Origin: Cyanobacteria bacterium SW_9_44_58
GTDB lineage: Bacteria; Cyanobacteriota; Cyanobacteriia; Cyanobacteriales; Rubidibacteraceae
Assembly: GCA_003021905.1 (NCBI GenBank)
Contig: PXPI01000118.1
Coordinates: 1-38,778, forward strand
Reading direction: 5' to 3'
Length of the DNA stretch: 38,778 nucleotides
Under the pieces are notes generated by a model. It saw only the letters and a program-made list of their open reading frames with translations. It made no database searches and was not told the DNA's origin. The translations under genes were made by a program, and so were the position numbers. Within the stretch, counting starts at the first letter, position 1; each line of letters begins with the position of its first letter. Shown piece by piece: positions 16,603-25,401 of this stretch.

Positions 16603-16797
16603 CTAGCAATAATTAACCTTTTCTCGCTGGCGATCAACTTCTCTCATTACTTCTAGCGCCTGATTCCATTTATAAAGCCGTTCTTCCCTATCACGCTTTA
16701 GTTCGTGGATCAAGGAATTCAGTTCTTTTTTAGCAAATGCTTGATAGTGATTTGTTATGCTTAACATTGTTTTATGGGAAGGAATATTAACTGTCAA
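16603..16797 (-). CDS. Possible small helical protein, 64 residues
   Basis: This open frame runs from TTG 16797, with a possible internal ATG at residue 11, to TAA 16603. The product is hydrophilic and helical (HELKRDREERLYKWNQAL), with no membrane segment. I recognise no family. It lies in a 420-bp gap on the strand opposite the phosphoribosyltransferase. The non-ATG start and weak ribosome site keep confidence low. Confidence 0.3.
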   Translation of the reverse strand: MTVNIPSHKTMLSITNHYQAFAKKELNSLIHELKRDREERLYKWNQALEVMREVDRQREKVNYC

Positions 16798-16855
16798 GGT
16801 ACCTCTAACTTATCGAGATTTACTAGCAGTGAAATCCCATAAAACTAATGAAAAA

Positions 16856-16954
16856 CTAATCAATTTCTAATATTTTTTTAACTAGCCTTGCCGATGGCGC
16901 CCATAGAAAAGAGGCGACAATACCGCAGTATGCCGCCGTTGCGATTATTGCCAA
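16856..16954 (-). CDS. Possible 32-residue membrane peptide downstream of the FKBP gene
   Basis: Five bases after the FKBP stop, a TTG at 16954 opens a 32-codon frame: MAIIATAAYCGIVASFLW, then a basic segment ending in VKKILEID. One membrane helix followed by positive charge is typical of small photosynthetic or stress peptides, but the TTG start is weak and the reading may be chance. Confidence 0.25.
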   Translation of the reverse strand: MAIIATAAYCGIVASFLWAPSARLVKKILEID

Positions 16955-16959
16955 ATAGA

Positions 16960-17400
16960 CTATTCCGCCACTTTGACGAGTTCAATATCAAACGTCAAAT
17001 TTTGTCCTGCTAGCGGATGATTGGCATCCAGCGTTACTTTAGAATCGGCAACTTCTGTTACCACCACTGGAATTTGTTGACCACTGGGGTGCTGAACTTG
17101 TAACTGTTGACCCGTTTCTACCTCAATATCCTCAGGAATCTGTTCCCGGTCCACTTCTAACACCATTTCCTGACGATGGGGACCATAGGCTTCTTCTGAG
17201 GGGATTTCTGCCGTTTTTGACTCTCCTTCCGTCATGCCAATTACGGCTTGTTCAAACCCAGGAATAATTTGACCTTCCCCAATAGAAAATTCTAAAGGTT
17301 CACGGCCCTCCGAGGAATCAAATACAGTGCCATCTGCTAATTTTCCAGTGTAGTGAACTTGAACGGTATTGCCCGATTGAGCTTGTTGTGCTTCTACCAT
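16960..17400 (-). CDS. FKBP-type peptidyl-prolyl isomerase (SlyD-like)
   Basis: The 146-residue protein speeds proline isomerisation and acts as a folding helper. ATG 17400 is chosen because AAGGAG precedes it; the frame stays open further upstream but would run into rpsU. The FKBP core is visible (VQVHYTGKLADGTVFDSS, then GQIIPGFEQAVIGMTEGE). An IF-type insert follows (AYGPHRQEMVLEVDREQIP to GQQIPVVVTEV), and the strand LTFDIELVKV closes the fold, as in SlyD. The His-rich metal-binding tail of E. coli SlyD is absent. It is 22 bp downstream of rpsU, so probably in one operon and linked to translation. Confidence 0.93.
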   Translation of the reverse strand: MVEAQQAQSGNTVQVHYTGKLADGTVFDSSEGREPLEFSIGEGQIIPGFEQAVIGMTEGESKTAEIPSEEAYGPHRQEMVLEVDREQIPEDIEVETGQQLQVQHPSGQQIPVVVTEVADSKVTLDANHPLAGQNLTFDIELVKVAE

Positions 17401-17422
17401 ATTACTCCTTAGTAATAGAATT

Positions 17423-17623
17423 CTACTTTTTATTTCTACGATTCCGAAATCGACGACGCTCTCGGTGTCGACTGATTTCTTTACGTTTACGCTTTTCAGC
17501 AGGGGTTTCAAAATGCCGATTTTTCTTCATATCGGCAAAGATTCCCGCTTGAGAAACTTTACGTTTAAAGCGACGTAAGGCTGACTCTATCTGTTCATTA
17601 TTATTGAGAACTACTTTGGTCAT
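17423..17623 (-). CDS. rpsU: 30S ribosomal protein S21
   Basis: This 66-residue, very basic protein has the S21 signature: [15 protein letters not shown], then [18 protein letters not shown]. It binds the 30S platform near the anti-Shine-Dalgarno region. Length is normal. It lies 22 bp upstream of the FKBP gene on the same strand. The 329-bp gap upstream is unusually long and may hold a regulated leader. Confidence 0.95.
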   Translation of the reverse strand: MTKVVLNNNEQIESALRRFKRKVSQAGIFADMKKNRHFETPAEKRKRKEISRHRERRRFRNRRNKK

Positions 17624-17952
17624 CCAATTTTTTACCTAATTTGAAGATTTGAGAGAACGATCGCGCTTAACCAAGACGACAGTCAAAGCATTCGTTTCTA
17701 TTTAGTGGCTCTATCACCCGCATTAAGGGTTTTTTTGGATCGCGGTTCCCATGTTGACAAAGCCAAAAACGCCGCTTTTTCTTGATTAAGGGCTTTTTTG
17801 GTTTTTAGTGGAGTTGGTTTAACCCTCCTAGGTTCGGTTCTCCCACACCTACTTCCCTGGTTAATCAATGCTTATTCTGCTGTTTATGCTAACACACTGC
17901 TGAGAGTGGCAAACAGCGTTGAGCATGATTCCAACTCCCTAGCTTAAACACT
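17624..17952. other. 329-bp intergenic region upstream of rpsU
   Basis: No gene is seen. ATTAAGGGTTTTTTTGG and ATTAAGGGCTTTTTTGG are two near-identical 17-base direct repeats, about 80 bp apart (near 17722 and 17803). Their T-runs read on the plus strand; on the minus strand they are A-rich segments in the likely rpsU leader or promoter. I see no tRNA or clear riboswitch. Confidence 0.5.
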
Positions 17953-18804
17953 TTAGGGAAACTTTGACAAAATTTTTTCCAAAATCGCCACCACTTGATC
18001 GGGTTGTTCCACCATCGACATATGGCCGCAGTTGGGAATTTCAATCACATTTTGTCCTCGACATTGAAATAGGGAATGGAAACTCGCCAGATGTCCCACA
18101 TACTTGGGTTCCATAATCATATCCTTTTCCCCGGCGATAAAATAGACAGGTTGCTTTAAGTTAGAGACAAGTTGCGGGAGACGATGCACTTCTGCTTCGG
18201 TGGTTGAAGCTAACAAAGACCCCACAGCAGCCATCGCATCTGCTTTGACAAAATCAATGACCCGCTGGCGCCCCCAATATCGAGGCAAAGGCTTGGCCAC
18301 CATCGCCCGACTAAAAATGACATCCATCAAAGGAACATAGGGCAGCCATTGGGGGCGATACTTAATTAATTGTTGTCCTGCTTGGCGAAAGCGATCAAAT
18401 TCTTCTTTGAGATAAATGCCGCCCCCAGCATTCAGGCAAATCACGCCCTTGACTCGTTCTGAACAAAATTTCGCCCCCCAAAGGGCGATACTGCCTCCCA
18501 GGGAATGACCCACTAACCAAGCCTGTTGAATATTGAGTTGTTCCAACAAGGCTTTGAGATCCTCGGCATAGCTGCTTAAACTATACTCCGTTTCCTGAGA
18601 GTCAATGGCTTGTGAGTCGCCAAATCCTCGCAAATCGTAGCAAAGACAAGGATAATGCGTTGAGAGTTTTTCCACTACCGGTTGCCAGTACTGACGACTC
18701 AGTAACCAACCGTGAATTAAAACCAGAACCGGCATCGTTGTTTGATATGCCGAAGGCAGAAAATCGTAGGCATGAGTTGCACCAGAAATATCAATTGAGG
18801 GCAT
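17953..18804 (-). CDS. Alpha/beta-fold hydrolase
   Basis: The start is placed at ATG 18804 (283 residues), because the upstream in-frame extension to 18921 lacks homology-like features. LVLIHGW gives the oxyanion region, the nucleophile is S101 in VGHSLGGS, an acid is likely the Asp in AGEKDMIM, and H261 in NCGHMSMVEQP completes the triad. No membrane segment is clear. Such enzymes cleave esters, C-C bonds or halides; the substrate is unknown. It is convergent with nothing close, and its promoter lies toward the GNAT gene. Confidence 0.88.
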   Translation of the reverse strand: MPSIDISGATHAYDFLPSAYQTTMPVLVLIHGWLLSRQYWQPVVEKLSTHYPCLCYDLRGFGDSQAIDSQETEYSLSSYAEDLKALLEQLNIQQAWLVGHSLGGSIALWGAKFCSERVKGVICLNAGGGIYLKEEFDRFRQAGQQLIKYRPQWLPYVPLMDVIFSRAMVAKPLPRYWGRQRVIDFVKADAMAAVGSLLASTTEAEVHRLPQLVSNLKQPVYFIAGEKDMIMEPKYVGHLASFHSLFQCRGQNVIEIPNCGHMSMVEQPDQVVAILEKILSKFP

Positions 18805-19094
18805 AGTTGCTGATGTCAGTGGTAACCAAAGGCTGCCGCAGGCTTCTTTTATTTCCGAAGCCATGATCTGCGACTCGGAGTATAAAACTGGTGAGCCAAG
18901 GCGCGAAAAGGCAAGCAACACTCTAGTTAATTTATTTTAACTTAGTTGGGATTTGGGCTTATGTTCCTTACTCAGTTGGGAAACAATGGGATATGTTATT
19001 CTTTTTTTAAAGGGCTTTATTTCATAAGGCTCACTCTCTACTTGTAAGATTTGTACCCGATTAAAAAATACTTAATAAGCGACTCGCAGACCGC

Positions 19095-19622
19095 ATGGCA
19101 TTTTGGAAAAGTTTATTTAGCAATAGCGCAAACGCGATCGCGCCTTCATCAAACAATCCATCAGAGGAAGAGACTTTGCTAAAAACGGGTGAGAGGCAAC
19201 AAGATACCAAAATTCTTTTTAGTACAACCCGCTCGATTGATCTCTATGAACTAGAGGAACTATGCGATGCTGTTGGTTGGTCCCGCCGCCCCCTTCGGAA
19301 AGTTCGGAAGGCAATGCAGCATAGTTTTTTAGTAGTATCCATGTGGGAAGAAAGAGGCGCTAGCAGACGCTTGATTGGCTTTGCAAGGGCCACTTCCGAT
19401 CATGCGTTTAATGCCACAATTTGGGATGTGGTTATTCACCCGAAATTTCAAAAGCAAGGACTTGGTAAAGCACTCATGAATTACATAATTAAACGCTTGC
19501 GCCAAGAAGATATTAGCAATATCACCCTCTTTGCCGATGCGGACGTGGTTGACTTTTATAACCGCTTAGGGTTTGTCCCTGACCCGGAAGGGATTAAAGG
19601 AATGTTCTGGTATCCGGAATAA
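19095..19622 (+). CDS. GNAT N-acetyltransferase, Ycf52-like
   Basis: The 175-residue protein has a poorly conserved N-terminus (1-40) and then a GNAT fold. The segments [19 protein letters not shown] and the acetyl-CoA loop [10 protein letters not shown] (about 119-128), then [15 protein letters not shown], closely match the Ycf52/plastid GNAT group found in cyanobacteria and algal plastids. Relatives in plants acetylate chloroplast proteins. A protein substrate here is inferred. HIP1 lies inside the coding region near codon 15. ATG 19095 lacks a clear ribosome site. Confidence 0.88.
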   Translation: MAFWKSLFSNSANAIAPSSNNPSEEETLLKTGERQQDTKILFSTTRSIDLYELEELCDAVGWSRRPLRKVRKAMQHSFLVVSMWEERGASRRLIGFARATSDHAFNATIWDVVIHPKFQKQGLGKALMNYIIKRLRQEDISNITLFADADVVDFYNRLGFVPDPEGIKGMFWYPE

Positions 19623-19701
19623 ACTGGGATTTGAGAAAAAAGTCGCTTTTTAGGTAAAAAAACTACTCAATGAAGCATCAATTGTGTTATTATTTTAACT
19701 A

Positions 19702-19775
19702 CGGGATGTAGCGCAGTTTGGTAGCGCGCCTGCTTTGGGAGCAGGATGTCGTAGGTTCAAATCCTGCCATCCCGA
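19702..19775 (+). tRNA. tRNA-Pro (TGG anticodon)
   Basis: All arms fold: acceptor CGGGATG with CATCCCG, D stem GCGC/GCGC, anticodon stem CCTGC/GCAGG with loop TTTGGGA (anticodon TGG), and T stem GTAGG/CCTGC with loop TTCAAAT. CCA is not encoded. It lies about 80 bp after the GNAT gene. Confidence 0.97.
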
Positions 19776-19799
19776 TCTGTTCTGTTATTTGGAAAGGAC

Positions 19800-19825
19800 T
19801 AACAGCCCTTTGGACTGTGCTGTTA
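19800..19825 (-). terminator. Hairpin at the end of the DUF2993 gene
   Basis: TAACAGC (19800-19806) pairs with GCTGTTA (19819-19825). On the minus strand the stem includes the DUF2993 stop codon and is followed by a weakly T-rich stretch. It may serve as a terminator between DUF2993 and the convergent tRNA-Pro. Confidence 0.4.
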
Positions 19826-20614
19826 TCCAGCGCGAGGAACATGGTCAATTTGGGCATAACCGCTAAACACTAACGTTTTGCCTTCGGTTTGGAGACGATT
19901 GATACGCATCTTGACGCCGTCGAGATTGAAGCGATCTAAATCAATCATATTATTCAAAATATCGCTTAGTACCTCGGTGAGCTTTTTACTGGCGGCGCGA
20001 TGTTGCTCGGGAATATTATCCGCTTGAAATTGCACATTTTTGAATAGAAGTCGGCGCCGCCGTTCCACTCCAAGTGTACAAGTGAGACTAACCGGAATGA
20101 TGCCTGCTTTCCCTAAATCAGCATTGGCATCCAGCTGCACTTGGTTGTGGGGCAGTAAGGTAAGACTAATTTCTGTAAAGGAAACGGGTTGACCCCCAGA
20201 AAGTTCAGTTAAGGTAAAGGCAGTCAAATTCTCCAAATGTTTTCTCACTAGTTGAGCTTGGAACGCTGTATTAATATCTTCTTCGAGGAGTTTGACCTGG
20301 GCGATGGCTTGAGTGGACTGTTTGAGCTTAATTGAGCCTTTGAGGGCCGAACTGAAGTCAATGGCAACGGCATCGGTCTCAAACCACATTTCCTCAGTGC
20401 GAAACGCTTTGCGAATCACTAATCCTTTCCCGCTCATGTTGAAGCTATCAATACTCCCCTGCAATAACTTGCTAGAGGGGTGACAGCTTACCTTAACCTC
20501 TAGATCGTCACACTGACTAAATAGGTGGCGAAGAGTATTACTCGCAACGCTGTTGAGAAGATTTTCTCCCCAATCACTACCCTTATTTTGAAAACCAGCT
20601 AAGCCACCAATCAT
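19823..20614 (-). CDS. DUF2993 (LmeA-like) lipid-binding family protein
   Basis: The 263-residue protein matches the DUF2993 family, whose members (for example mycobacterial LmeA) bind phospholipids in a tubular beta fold. Visible family features include LEVKVSCHPSSKLLQGSIDS near residues 37-57, a long series of amphipathic strands, and the C-terminal FNLDGVKMRINRLQ segment. No signal peptide is evident, so it may sit at the inner membrane face. GGAGG lies just before the ATG. It is monocistronic. Confidence 0.85.
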   Translation of the reverse strand: MIGGLAGFQNKGSDWGENLLNSVASNTLRHLFSQCDDLEVKVSCHPSSKLLQGSIDSFNMSGKGLVIRKAFRTEEMWFETDAVAIDFSSALKGSIKLKQSTQAIAQVKLLEEDINTAFQAQLVRKHLENLTAFTLTELSGGQPVSFTEISLTLLPHNQVQLDANADLGKAGIIPVSLTCTLGVERRRRLLFKNVQFQADNIPEQHRAASKKLTEVLSDILNNMIDLDRFNLDGVKMRINRLQTEGKTLVFSGYAQIDHVPRAG

Positions 20615-21077
20615 AAAAACCTCCGTTAAGAAAACTGAAATGCACAGAAACGACTAAGAACATCTGTACAACATAGGAAAGGAAAAAGTGTCTCCTTGTG
20701 CGTTCTGTCCTATCTATGGAACAGTTTGTTTAATGGGAACTCTGTCAAACCCGGTCTTTAGCGCTAACTGCTAAGCAAGTTCAATCTTGGTTTAACTGTC
20801 ACAGTCCTTTCTGTTGTAACAAAATATTAAGCATACGACAATTAAAAACAGGGGAAATGTCGATAAACCCCATAAATGAGTAGCATGAGACTTTCCAATA
20901 GGGTTGATGGAACAGTAGAAACAAAGCCGCCGGAAGCGGTGAGAAGTTTTAAGAGTCATTACAGCTAAGATCGAGAATGGCTCCCAATTATGGTATTTCT
21001 AAAAAAGAAGGCTAGGATAGATTGCTTAACTTAGCTTTGCGTCACGTTTTTCATGAATTGGGAGGAGAGTTTTACAG
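20615..21077. other. 463-bp divergent intergenic region
   Basis: This region separates DUF2993 (minus) and the Usp gene (plus), so it must carry both promoters. GGAGG at about 21061 serves the Usp gene, and TAGGATAG near 21013 could be its -10. I see no RNA gene or repeat beyond a small GC-rich hairpin near 20927-20941 (GCCGCCGGAAGCGG). Confidence 0.5.
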
Positions 21078-21932
21078 ATGCTCAATAAAATTTTGCTGGC
21101 AGACTCGGGAACCGGTCACTCCGAGGAAATGTTGCAGTACTTGCTGGAGTTGCCATCACTGAAAAATGCTTCGATTACGCTGCTTCACGTGGTACCTTCG
21201 CAAGTGACCAGCGAAGCCATGACGGAAAAATGGGAAGAAGCGGGAAAAGTTGTTGCTGGCGCCATTCAACGGATGCACCTTGACCCGACTCAAGTTTCGA
21301 CAATGTTGCGTCAGGGAGATCCAAAAACAACGGTTTGCGAGGTAGCTGAGGAAATCGAAACCGACTTGATTATTATGGGCTCGCGGGGGCTAAAACGTTT
21401 AGAGTCCATTCTGGAAAACTCAGTGAGTCAATATGTGTTTCAATTATCCACCCGCCCCATGTTGTTGGTTAAAGATGACATTTATGTCACCCGCTTAAAA
21501 CGGATTATGGTGGCAGTGGATCAATCTCAGGATGCGCAATATTGTTTAGAGTTGGCCCTATTCCTCTTAAAAGATATTCCTTCCGGTCAATTATTCCTGG
21601 TGCAAGTGGATCCTTCAATGGAAGAAGGAGAAGTATTATCCGGACAAGAAGCGGAAAATACAGCTGTCCTGGCACCGGCAGTAGAACAGGCGAAAAAACA
21701 AGGCGTTAATTATCGAGGGATTGTGGCAGGCGGCAAATCGGGTCCCACTCTTTGCGAATTGGCTGATGAAAATAAAGTGGATTTATTGATGTTGGGATCT
21801 CCGGACAGGCGGCCTACGATTGCTAAAAGTTTACCGGATTTAGATCGGCTGCTAGGGGCCTCTTTATCGGATTATGTGCGAGTTTATGCCAACTGTCCTG
21901 TGTTATTGGGACGAAGAACAGCCGAACAATAA
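21078..21932 (+). CDS. Tandem universal stress protein (two Usp domains)
   Basis: The 284-residue protein has two Usp folds, about 1-135 and 140-282. Domain 1 starts KILLADSG and ends with IIMGSRGLKRLESILENSVS, fitting the ATP-binding G-x2-G-x9-G(S/T) type loosely. Domain 2 starts RIMVAVDQSQD and ends with LMLGSPDRRPT and GASLSDYV. Usp proteins respond to starvation and redox stress, often by nucleotide binding. Spacing in domain 2 deviates, so ATP binding there is doubtful. A strong GGAGGAGAG ribosome site precedes the ATG. It is monocistronic. Confidence 0.9.
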   Translation: MLNKILLADSGTGHSEEMLQYLLELPSLKNASITLLHVVPSQVTSEAMTEKWEEAGKVVAGAIQRMHLDPTQVSTMLRQGDPKTTVCEVAEEIETDLIIMGSRGLKRLESILENSVSQYVFQLSTRPMLLVKDDIYVTRLKRIMVAVDQSQDAQYCLELALFLLKDIPSGQLFLVQVDPSMEEGEVLSGQEAENTAVLAPAVEQAKKQGVNYRGIVAGGKSGPTLCELADENKVDLLMLGSPDRRPTIAKSLPDLDRLLGASLSDYVRVYANCPVLLGRRTAEQ

Positions 21933-21970
21933 TTAAGGCGGGAAGCCGTAACTTTGATTGGGATATGGTG

Positions 21971-22606
21971 TTATTTTTCTAGAATAATTAATCTTCCTTG
22001 AATCTCAGCCTTAGCAAATCCGTATTCGTTTTGAATCCATTTTATCGTTTCGGGATGATAGAAAAAAACATGAGTAAAATCATCATGATAGGACCAATTT
22101 TTAAAGTTAGTTTCATTCCGAAATAACTCAGTCATACAATACAGTTTGCCACCAGGGTTTAATAGGGAGTAAAGGCGGTTAAACTCTTGATAAGGCTCAT
22201 GAAAATGCTCAATCACCTCGCAACAAACAATATAATCATAGGTGCGGTCTAGAACGTCTGGATCGTTCTAAAAAAATGGGTCGTATTGTGCAAGACAATA
22301 GTCCTTTTGACTTAAAAGATAACGAATGACAGGACCTGTACCACAGCCAAAATCGAGTCCTCGATCTTGAGGAGAACACTCTGCTAATACCTGATTGACG
22401 ATGGGAGAAACAAATTTTTGATATCGAACATCTTTGACATCATTATTATGAGTTTCATAGCGAGCTTTTTCTGCTTTTTTTGTGGGAAAGTATTTGGGCG
22501 ATAAAGAAACTCCCCGACATTGTTCGCAGATAAAATAATCTCCATGTCTTCCTTGAAATAATAGTTGGGTGTTTCCTTGACAAAGATTGCATTTAATTGT
22601 TCCCAT
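21971..22606 (-). pseudogene. Class I SAM-dependent methyltransferase, split by an in-frame TAG
   Basis: Read from ATG 22606, the protein has an N-terminal zinc-finger-like part (CNLCQGN, then CEQCRG), the SAM motif I LDFGCGTGP, and then a TAG at 22268-22270. The same frame continues (NDPDVLDRTYDYIVCCEVIEH, shortened) to the post-I acidic motif and the C-terminal strand, ending at 21971. Without the stop it would have 211 residues, so the rest is intact and CAG to TAG is the simple cause. Reinitiation at 22216 would leave the SAM motif behind. It is likely a recent pseudogene. The substrate is unknown; the Cys-pair type often acts on sugars or lipids. Confidence 0.85.
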
Positions 22607-22607
22607 G

Positions 22608-22659
22608 ATTAACTTACTAATTACTAATTTAGTATTAACTTACTAATTACTAATTTAGT
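22608..22659. repeat. Perfect 26-bp tandem duplication
   Basis: Two adjacent exact copies of a 26-bp AT-rich unit beginning ATTAACTTACTAATTACT (22608-22633 and 22634-22659) lie directly upstream of the broken methyltransferase start. TTACTAA-type subrepeats inside the unit suggest slippage. The duplication may have changed that gene's promoter spacing. Confidence 0.9.
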
Positions 22660-22761
22660 GAATCATGTTTTCAGTCAACGGGTTCTGGTTGAATTTTATT
22701 CGCTCTCAACCTAGAACCTTGGCACTCGCTGACATGTTATCGTGCCATCGTAACGAGACGT

Positions 22762-23364
22762 TTATTGCCGAGGGCGTAAGCGTCCAAAATGCTCTTCTCC
22801 TTGTTTAGAGGGAACTGAGTGTTTAATGGGATCTAACTGGATAATATCAAATTGAGGCGTAAATAACTCTCTAATTTCTGAAGGCTGGATGCCATAAGGG
22901 GGACCGCCCTCCCGTCGATGGGTAAAAAAGATCGCGAGGAGTTCTCCTGTGGATTTAAGCAAGGTATGCACTAAGTTGATATAGGCCGTTCGTTTTTCTG
23001 GGGAAAGAGCACAAAAACAGGTGTGCTCAACTACATAATCGAAATAATGAGAATAGGTTTGGGGAAAGCGGAAAATATCCTCTTGTAGAAATTGAACGGA
23101 AAGGTTCGCCTGTTGGGCTAAGTCTGTGGCAGCCGCGATCGCGCTCGGGGCAAAATCAACCCCAATCACCTCATGTCCGGCTTGGGCAAATAATAAGGCA
23201 TCATACCCCCGACCGCAACCCAAAACTGCTGTTTTTCCCGGTGATGGCGCCCTGTCTGATTGCAGCAAGTTGACAAAGGCAGGGGCTGCTTTCCCAATAT
23301 CCCAGCGCGTGGTTCCTTCCTGATAGCGAGTTTCCCAAAAATCAGAGCTTAGGGGGGTATTCAT
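22762..23364 (-). CDS. Thiopurine/halide-type SAM methyltransferase (TPMT family)
   Basis: The 200-residue protein starts at ATG 23364; a TTG seven codons upstream is less likely. It has the TPMT-family entry WETRYQEGTTRWDIGKAAP, SAM motif I AVLGCGRGYDA, the acidic VIGVDFAPSA motif, and a C-terminal HSVPSKQGEEHFGRLR. Members methylate thiols, selenium or halide compounds, so a detoxification or volatile-halide role is possible but not provable here. It is followed on the same strand by the broken methyltransferase; the two are not similar in motifs. Confidence 0.88.
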   Translation of the reverse strand: MNTPLSSDFWETRYQEGTTRWDIGKAAPAFVNLLQSDRAPSPGKTAVLGCGRGYDALLFAQAGHEVIGVDFAPSAIAAATDLAQQANLSVQFLQEDIFRFPQTYSHYFDYVVEHTCFCALSPEKRTAYINLVHTLLKSTGELLAIFFTHRREGGPPYGIQPSEIRELFTPQFDIIQLDPIKHSVPSKQGEEHFGRLRPRQ

Positions 23365-23472
23365 GGTCAGTCTCTGAAGTCCCAACGTACGGCAGATGCT
23401 ATTTTACCCGCTAGTAAATAGGGTGAAACTAAACCAACGACAGAATATTTTGATCGTCGGGAGGAGTTTAAT

Positions 23473-24012
23473 ATGAAACGGGCTGTCATTATTGTTGACA
23501 ACGGCTTTGAAGATACTGAATTTGCTTATCCCTTTTATCGCCTCCAAGAAGCAGGATTTACAGTCGATGTGGCGACCAAAGGGCAAGTTGACACGAAAGG
23601 CAAGCATGGGGTTGCTGCCAATGCCACTGTTGATGCTAAAACCATTAAAGAAGGGGACTATGATTTGGCCATTGTCCCAAAAGGCCGAGAATCTCCCGAT
23701 CGCGTTCGTCAAATTGTCAATGTTCAGCAATTTCTCAATGAATTTGATCAAAAAGGAAAAGTTATTGCCAGCACTTGTCATGGCCCTTGGGTGCTGATTT
23801 CGGCCAAAGTGGTGGCTGGCCGCGATGTTACCGCTTATCCCGGCTGTAAAGATGATTTGGTCAATGCCGGTGCTAACTTTAAAGAAGATGCCGTTGTCGT
23901 GGATCGCAATTTAGTTACCGCAACCCACTATCGGGACAATGCAGCGTGGATGAAAGCGACCCTAACCCAGTATGAAACGTTAAATCAGCCGGCAACGGCA
24001 AGTGCGGTTTAA
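23473..24012 (+). CDS. DJ-1/PfpI family protein (protease I or glyoxalase III-like)
   Basis: The 179-residue protein has the DJ-1/PfpI fold: KRAVIIVDNGFEDTE at the start with the family's acidic residue, PKGRESPDRVR in the middle, and the nucleophile elbow STCHGPW with C102 followed by H103. PfpI-type proteins act as deglycases, glyoxalases or peptidases under stress. GGGAGGAG precedes the ATG. A good rho-independent terminator follows, so it is monocistronic. The precise activity is unknown. Confidence 0.92.
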   Translation: MKRAVIIVDNGFEDTEFAYPFYRLQEAGFTVDVATKGQVDTKGKHGVAANATVDAKTIKEGDYDLAIVPKGRESPDRVRQIVNVQQFLNEFDQKGKVIASTCHGPWVLISAKVVAGRDVTAYPGCKDDLVNAGANFKEDAVVVDRNLVTATHYRDNAAWMKATLTQYETLNQPATASAV

Positions 24013-24059
24013 ACCTTCATCCCTCGCCCCAACTTAAAATTCTAAATTAACTATAGCTT

Positions 24060-24087
24060 GGGGAATTGAAATTATTCCCCATTTTTT
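24060..24087 (+). terminator. Rho-independent terminator of the PfpI-like gene
   Basis: GGGGAAT (24060-24066) pairs with ATTCCCC (24074-24080) around a 7-base loop and is followed by ATTTTTT. It lies about 50 bp after the stop codon at 24012 and before pgsA. Confidence 0.82.
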
Positions 24088-24120
24088 AGGATTGAGGGGC
24101 ATCATCACTACATTTTCCCT

Positions 24121-24660
24121 ATGGTTAATCTTCCCACCCAAATTACGCTCTCTCGTTTGTTGGGAATTCCCTTTATTTTTTATTTTCTCGCGCAATCCTC
24201 GCCATCATCCCACTGGATAGGATTAGCGGTTTTCTTGCTGGTAGCTGCTACAGACTGGTTAGATGGCTATTTAGCCCGGAAATGGGATCAAGTAACGGAT
24301 TTAGGAAAATTTCTTGATCCGTTAGTCGATAAGCTATTGATTTTTGCACCGCTTTTGGTATTAGTTGAATGGGGAACAGTTCCTGCTTGGGGCGTTTTCT
24401 TGATGTTAGGACGAGAGCTCGTGATCGCGGGATGGCGGGTGAATCCGAATTTCGTTGGTCAAGACGTGCCCGGGGCAAATACACTGGGAAAAGTAAAAAC
24501 CGTATTACAGATTGTTGCTATTACCGCATTAATTGCGCCCATTGATAACAATAATTGGCTATATTTTTCCCAGTGGTTATTTTGGCTGGCTGTTCTCCTC
24601 ACACTAATTTCTGGAATCATTTATCTAATTGCTCCTTTTTGGCCTCACAATACTGAATAA
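24121..24660 (+). CDS. pgsA: CDP-diacylglycerol-glycerol-3-phosphate 3-phosphatidyltransferase
   Basis: PgsA makes phosphatidylglycerol phosphate, the precursor of phosphatidylglycerol, an essential lipid of thylakoids. The CDP-alcohol phosphotransferase signature D-G-x2-A-R-x8-G-x3-D-x3-D is complete, from about residue 48 (DGYLARKW) to the second Asp of LDPLVDK. About five membrane segments are visible in 179 residues. It is followed by plsY, another phospholipid enzyme, 93 bp downstream, which supports the assignment. The start codon is ATG 24121. Confidence 0.93.
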   Translation: MVNLPTQITLSRLLGIPFIFYFLAQSSPSSHWIGLAVFLLVAATDWLDGYLARKWDQVTDLGKFLDPLVDKLLIFAPLLVLVEWGTVPAWGVFLMLGRELVIAGWRVNPNFVGQDVPGANTLGKVKTVLQIVAITALIAPIDNNNWLYFSQWLFWLAVLLTLISGIIYLIAPFWPHNTE

Positions 24661-24753
24661 CTGTGATAAAAGGAGTAAAAGGTTTGTGAAACAGAAAAAG
24701 AGTTATTTGTTGCAACTAAAAATCATGTTGGATTGAAGTGGAGAGAGAGTAAA

Positions 24754-25401
24754 ATGTCTGATTTATTTTTAATTAACGGTGCATTCCTTTTTATCGCTTA
24801 TTTACTGGGGTCAATTCCCACCGGTTTTCTTGTCGGTTATTGGTTGGAAAATATTGATATCCGAAACTATGGATCTAGTTCTACTGGGGCAACCAATGTA
24901 TTGCGCGTTTTAGGAACTAAAGTTGCTGTTGCTGTGTTGGCAGTTGATTTACTCAAAGGCGCGATCGCGGTTGGTCTTGTCAAAGTTGCTGTTGCTGAAT
25001 TGCCCAGTCTTGCCGTCTCTCAACATTGGGCAGCTTGGTTGGCAGTGTTCAGTGCTTTAGCGGCGGTATTCGGTCATAGTAAGTCCATCTGGTTGGGATT
25101 TAGCGGGGGCAAGTCCGTCGCCACCAGTTTAGGGGCGCTATTGATGATGACGCTGAATGTGGCACTAGCGGGTGTTGCCGTTTTCGGGGTTACCTTGGCC
25201 GCCTCGCGCATGGTTTCTTTAAGTTCCTTAATGAGCGCGATCGCGATCAATATCTTGATGATTGCCTTTGGAGAACCAGTGCCCTACATCATCTTTGCCG
25301 TCTGCGCCGCGCTTTACGTGTTCTGGCGGCATCGCAACAATGTGGAACGCATTTTAGCGGGAACTGAACCGAAAATCGGCCAAAAAGTGTCTCATGAGTA
25401 A
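24754..25401 (+). CDS. plsY: Acyl-phosphate glycerol-3-phosphate acyltransferase
   Basis: PlsY makes lysophosphatidic acid from acyl-phosphate and glycerol-3-phosphate in the membrane. ATG 24754 (215 residues) follows GGAGAGAG at the right distance. The three PlsY motifs are present: GSIPTGF near the start, NYGSSSTGATNVLR, and FGHSKSIWLGFSGGKSVAT. Multiple membrane helices fill the rest. Its stop overlaps the DCC-family gene by 8 bp, so the two are coupled. Together with pgsA it forms a phosphatidylglycerol-synthesis cluster. Confidence 0.95.
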   Translation: MSDLFLINGAFLFIAYLLGSIPTGFLVGYWLENIDIRNYGSSSTGATNVLRVLGTKVAVAVLAVDLLKGAIAVGLVKVAVAELPSLAVSQHWAAWLAVFSALAAVFGHSKSIWLGFSGGKSVATSLGALLMMTLNVALAGVAVFGVTLAASRMVSLSSLMSAIAINILMIAFGEPVPYIIFAVCAALYVFWRHRNNVERILAGTEPKIGQKVSHE

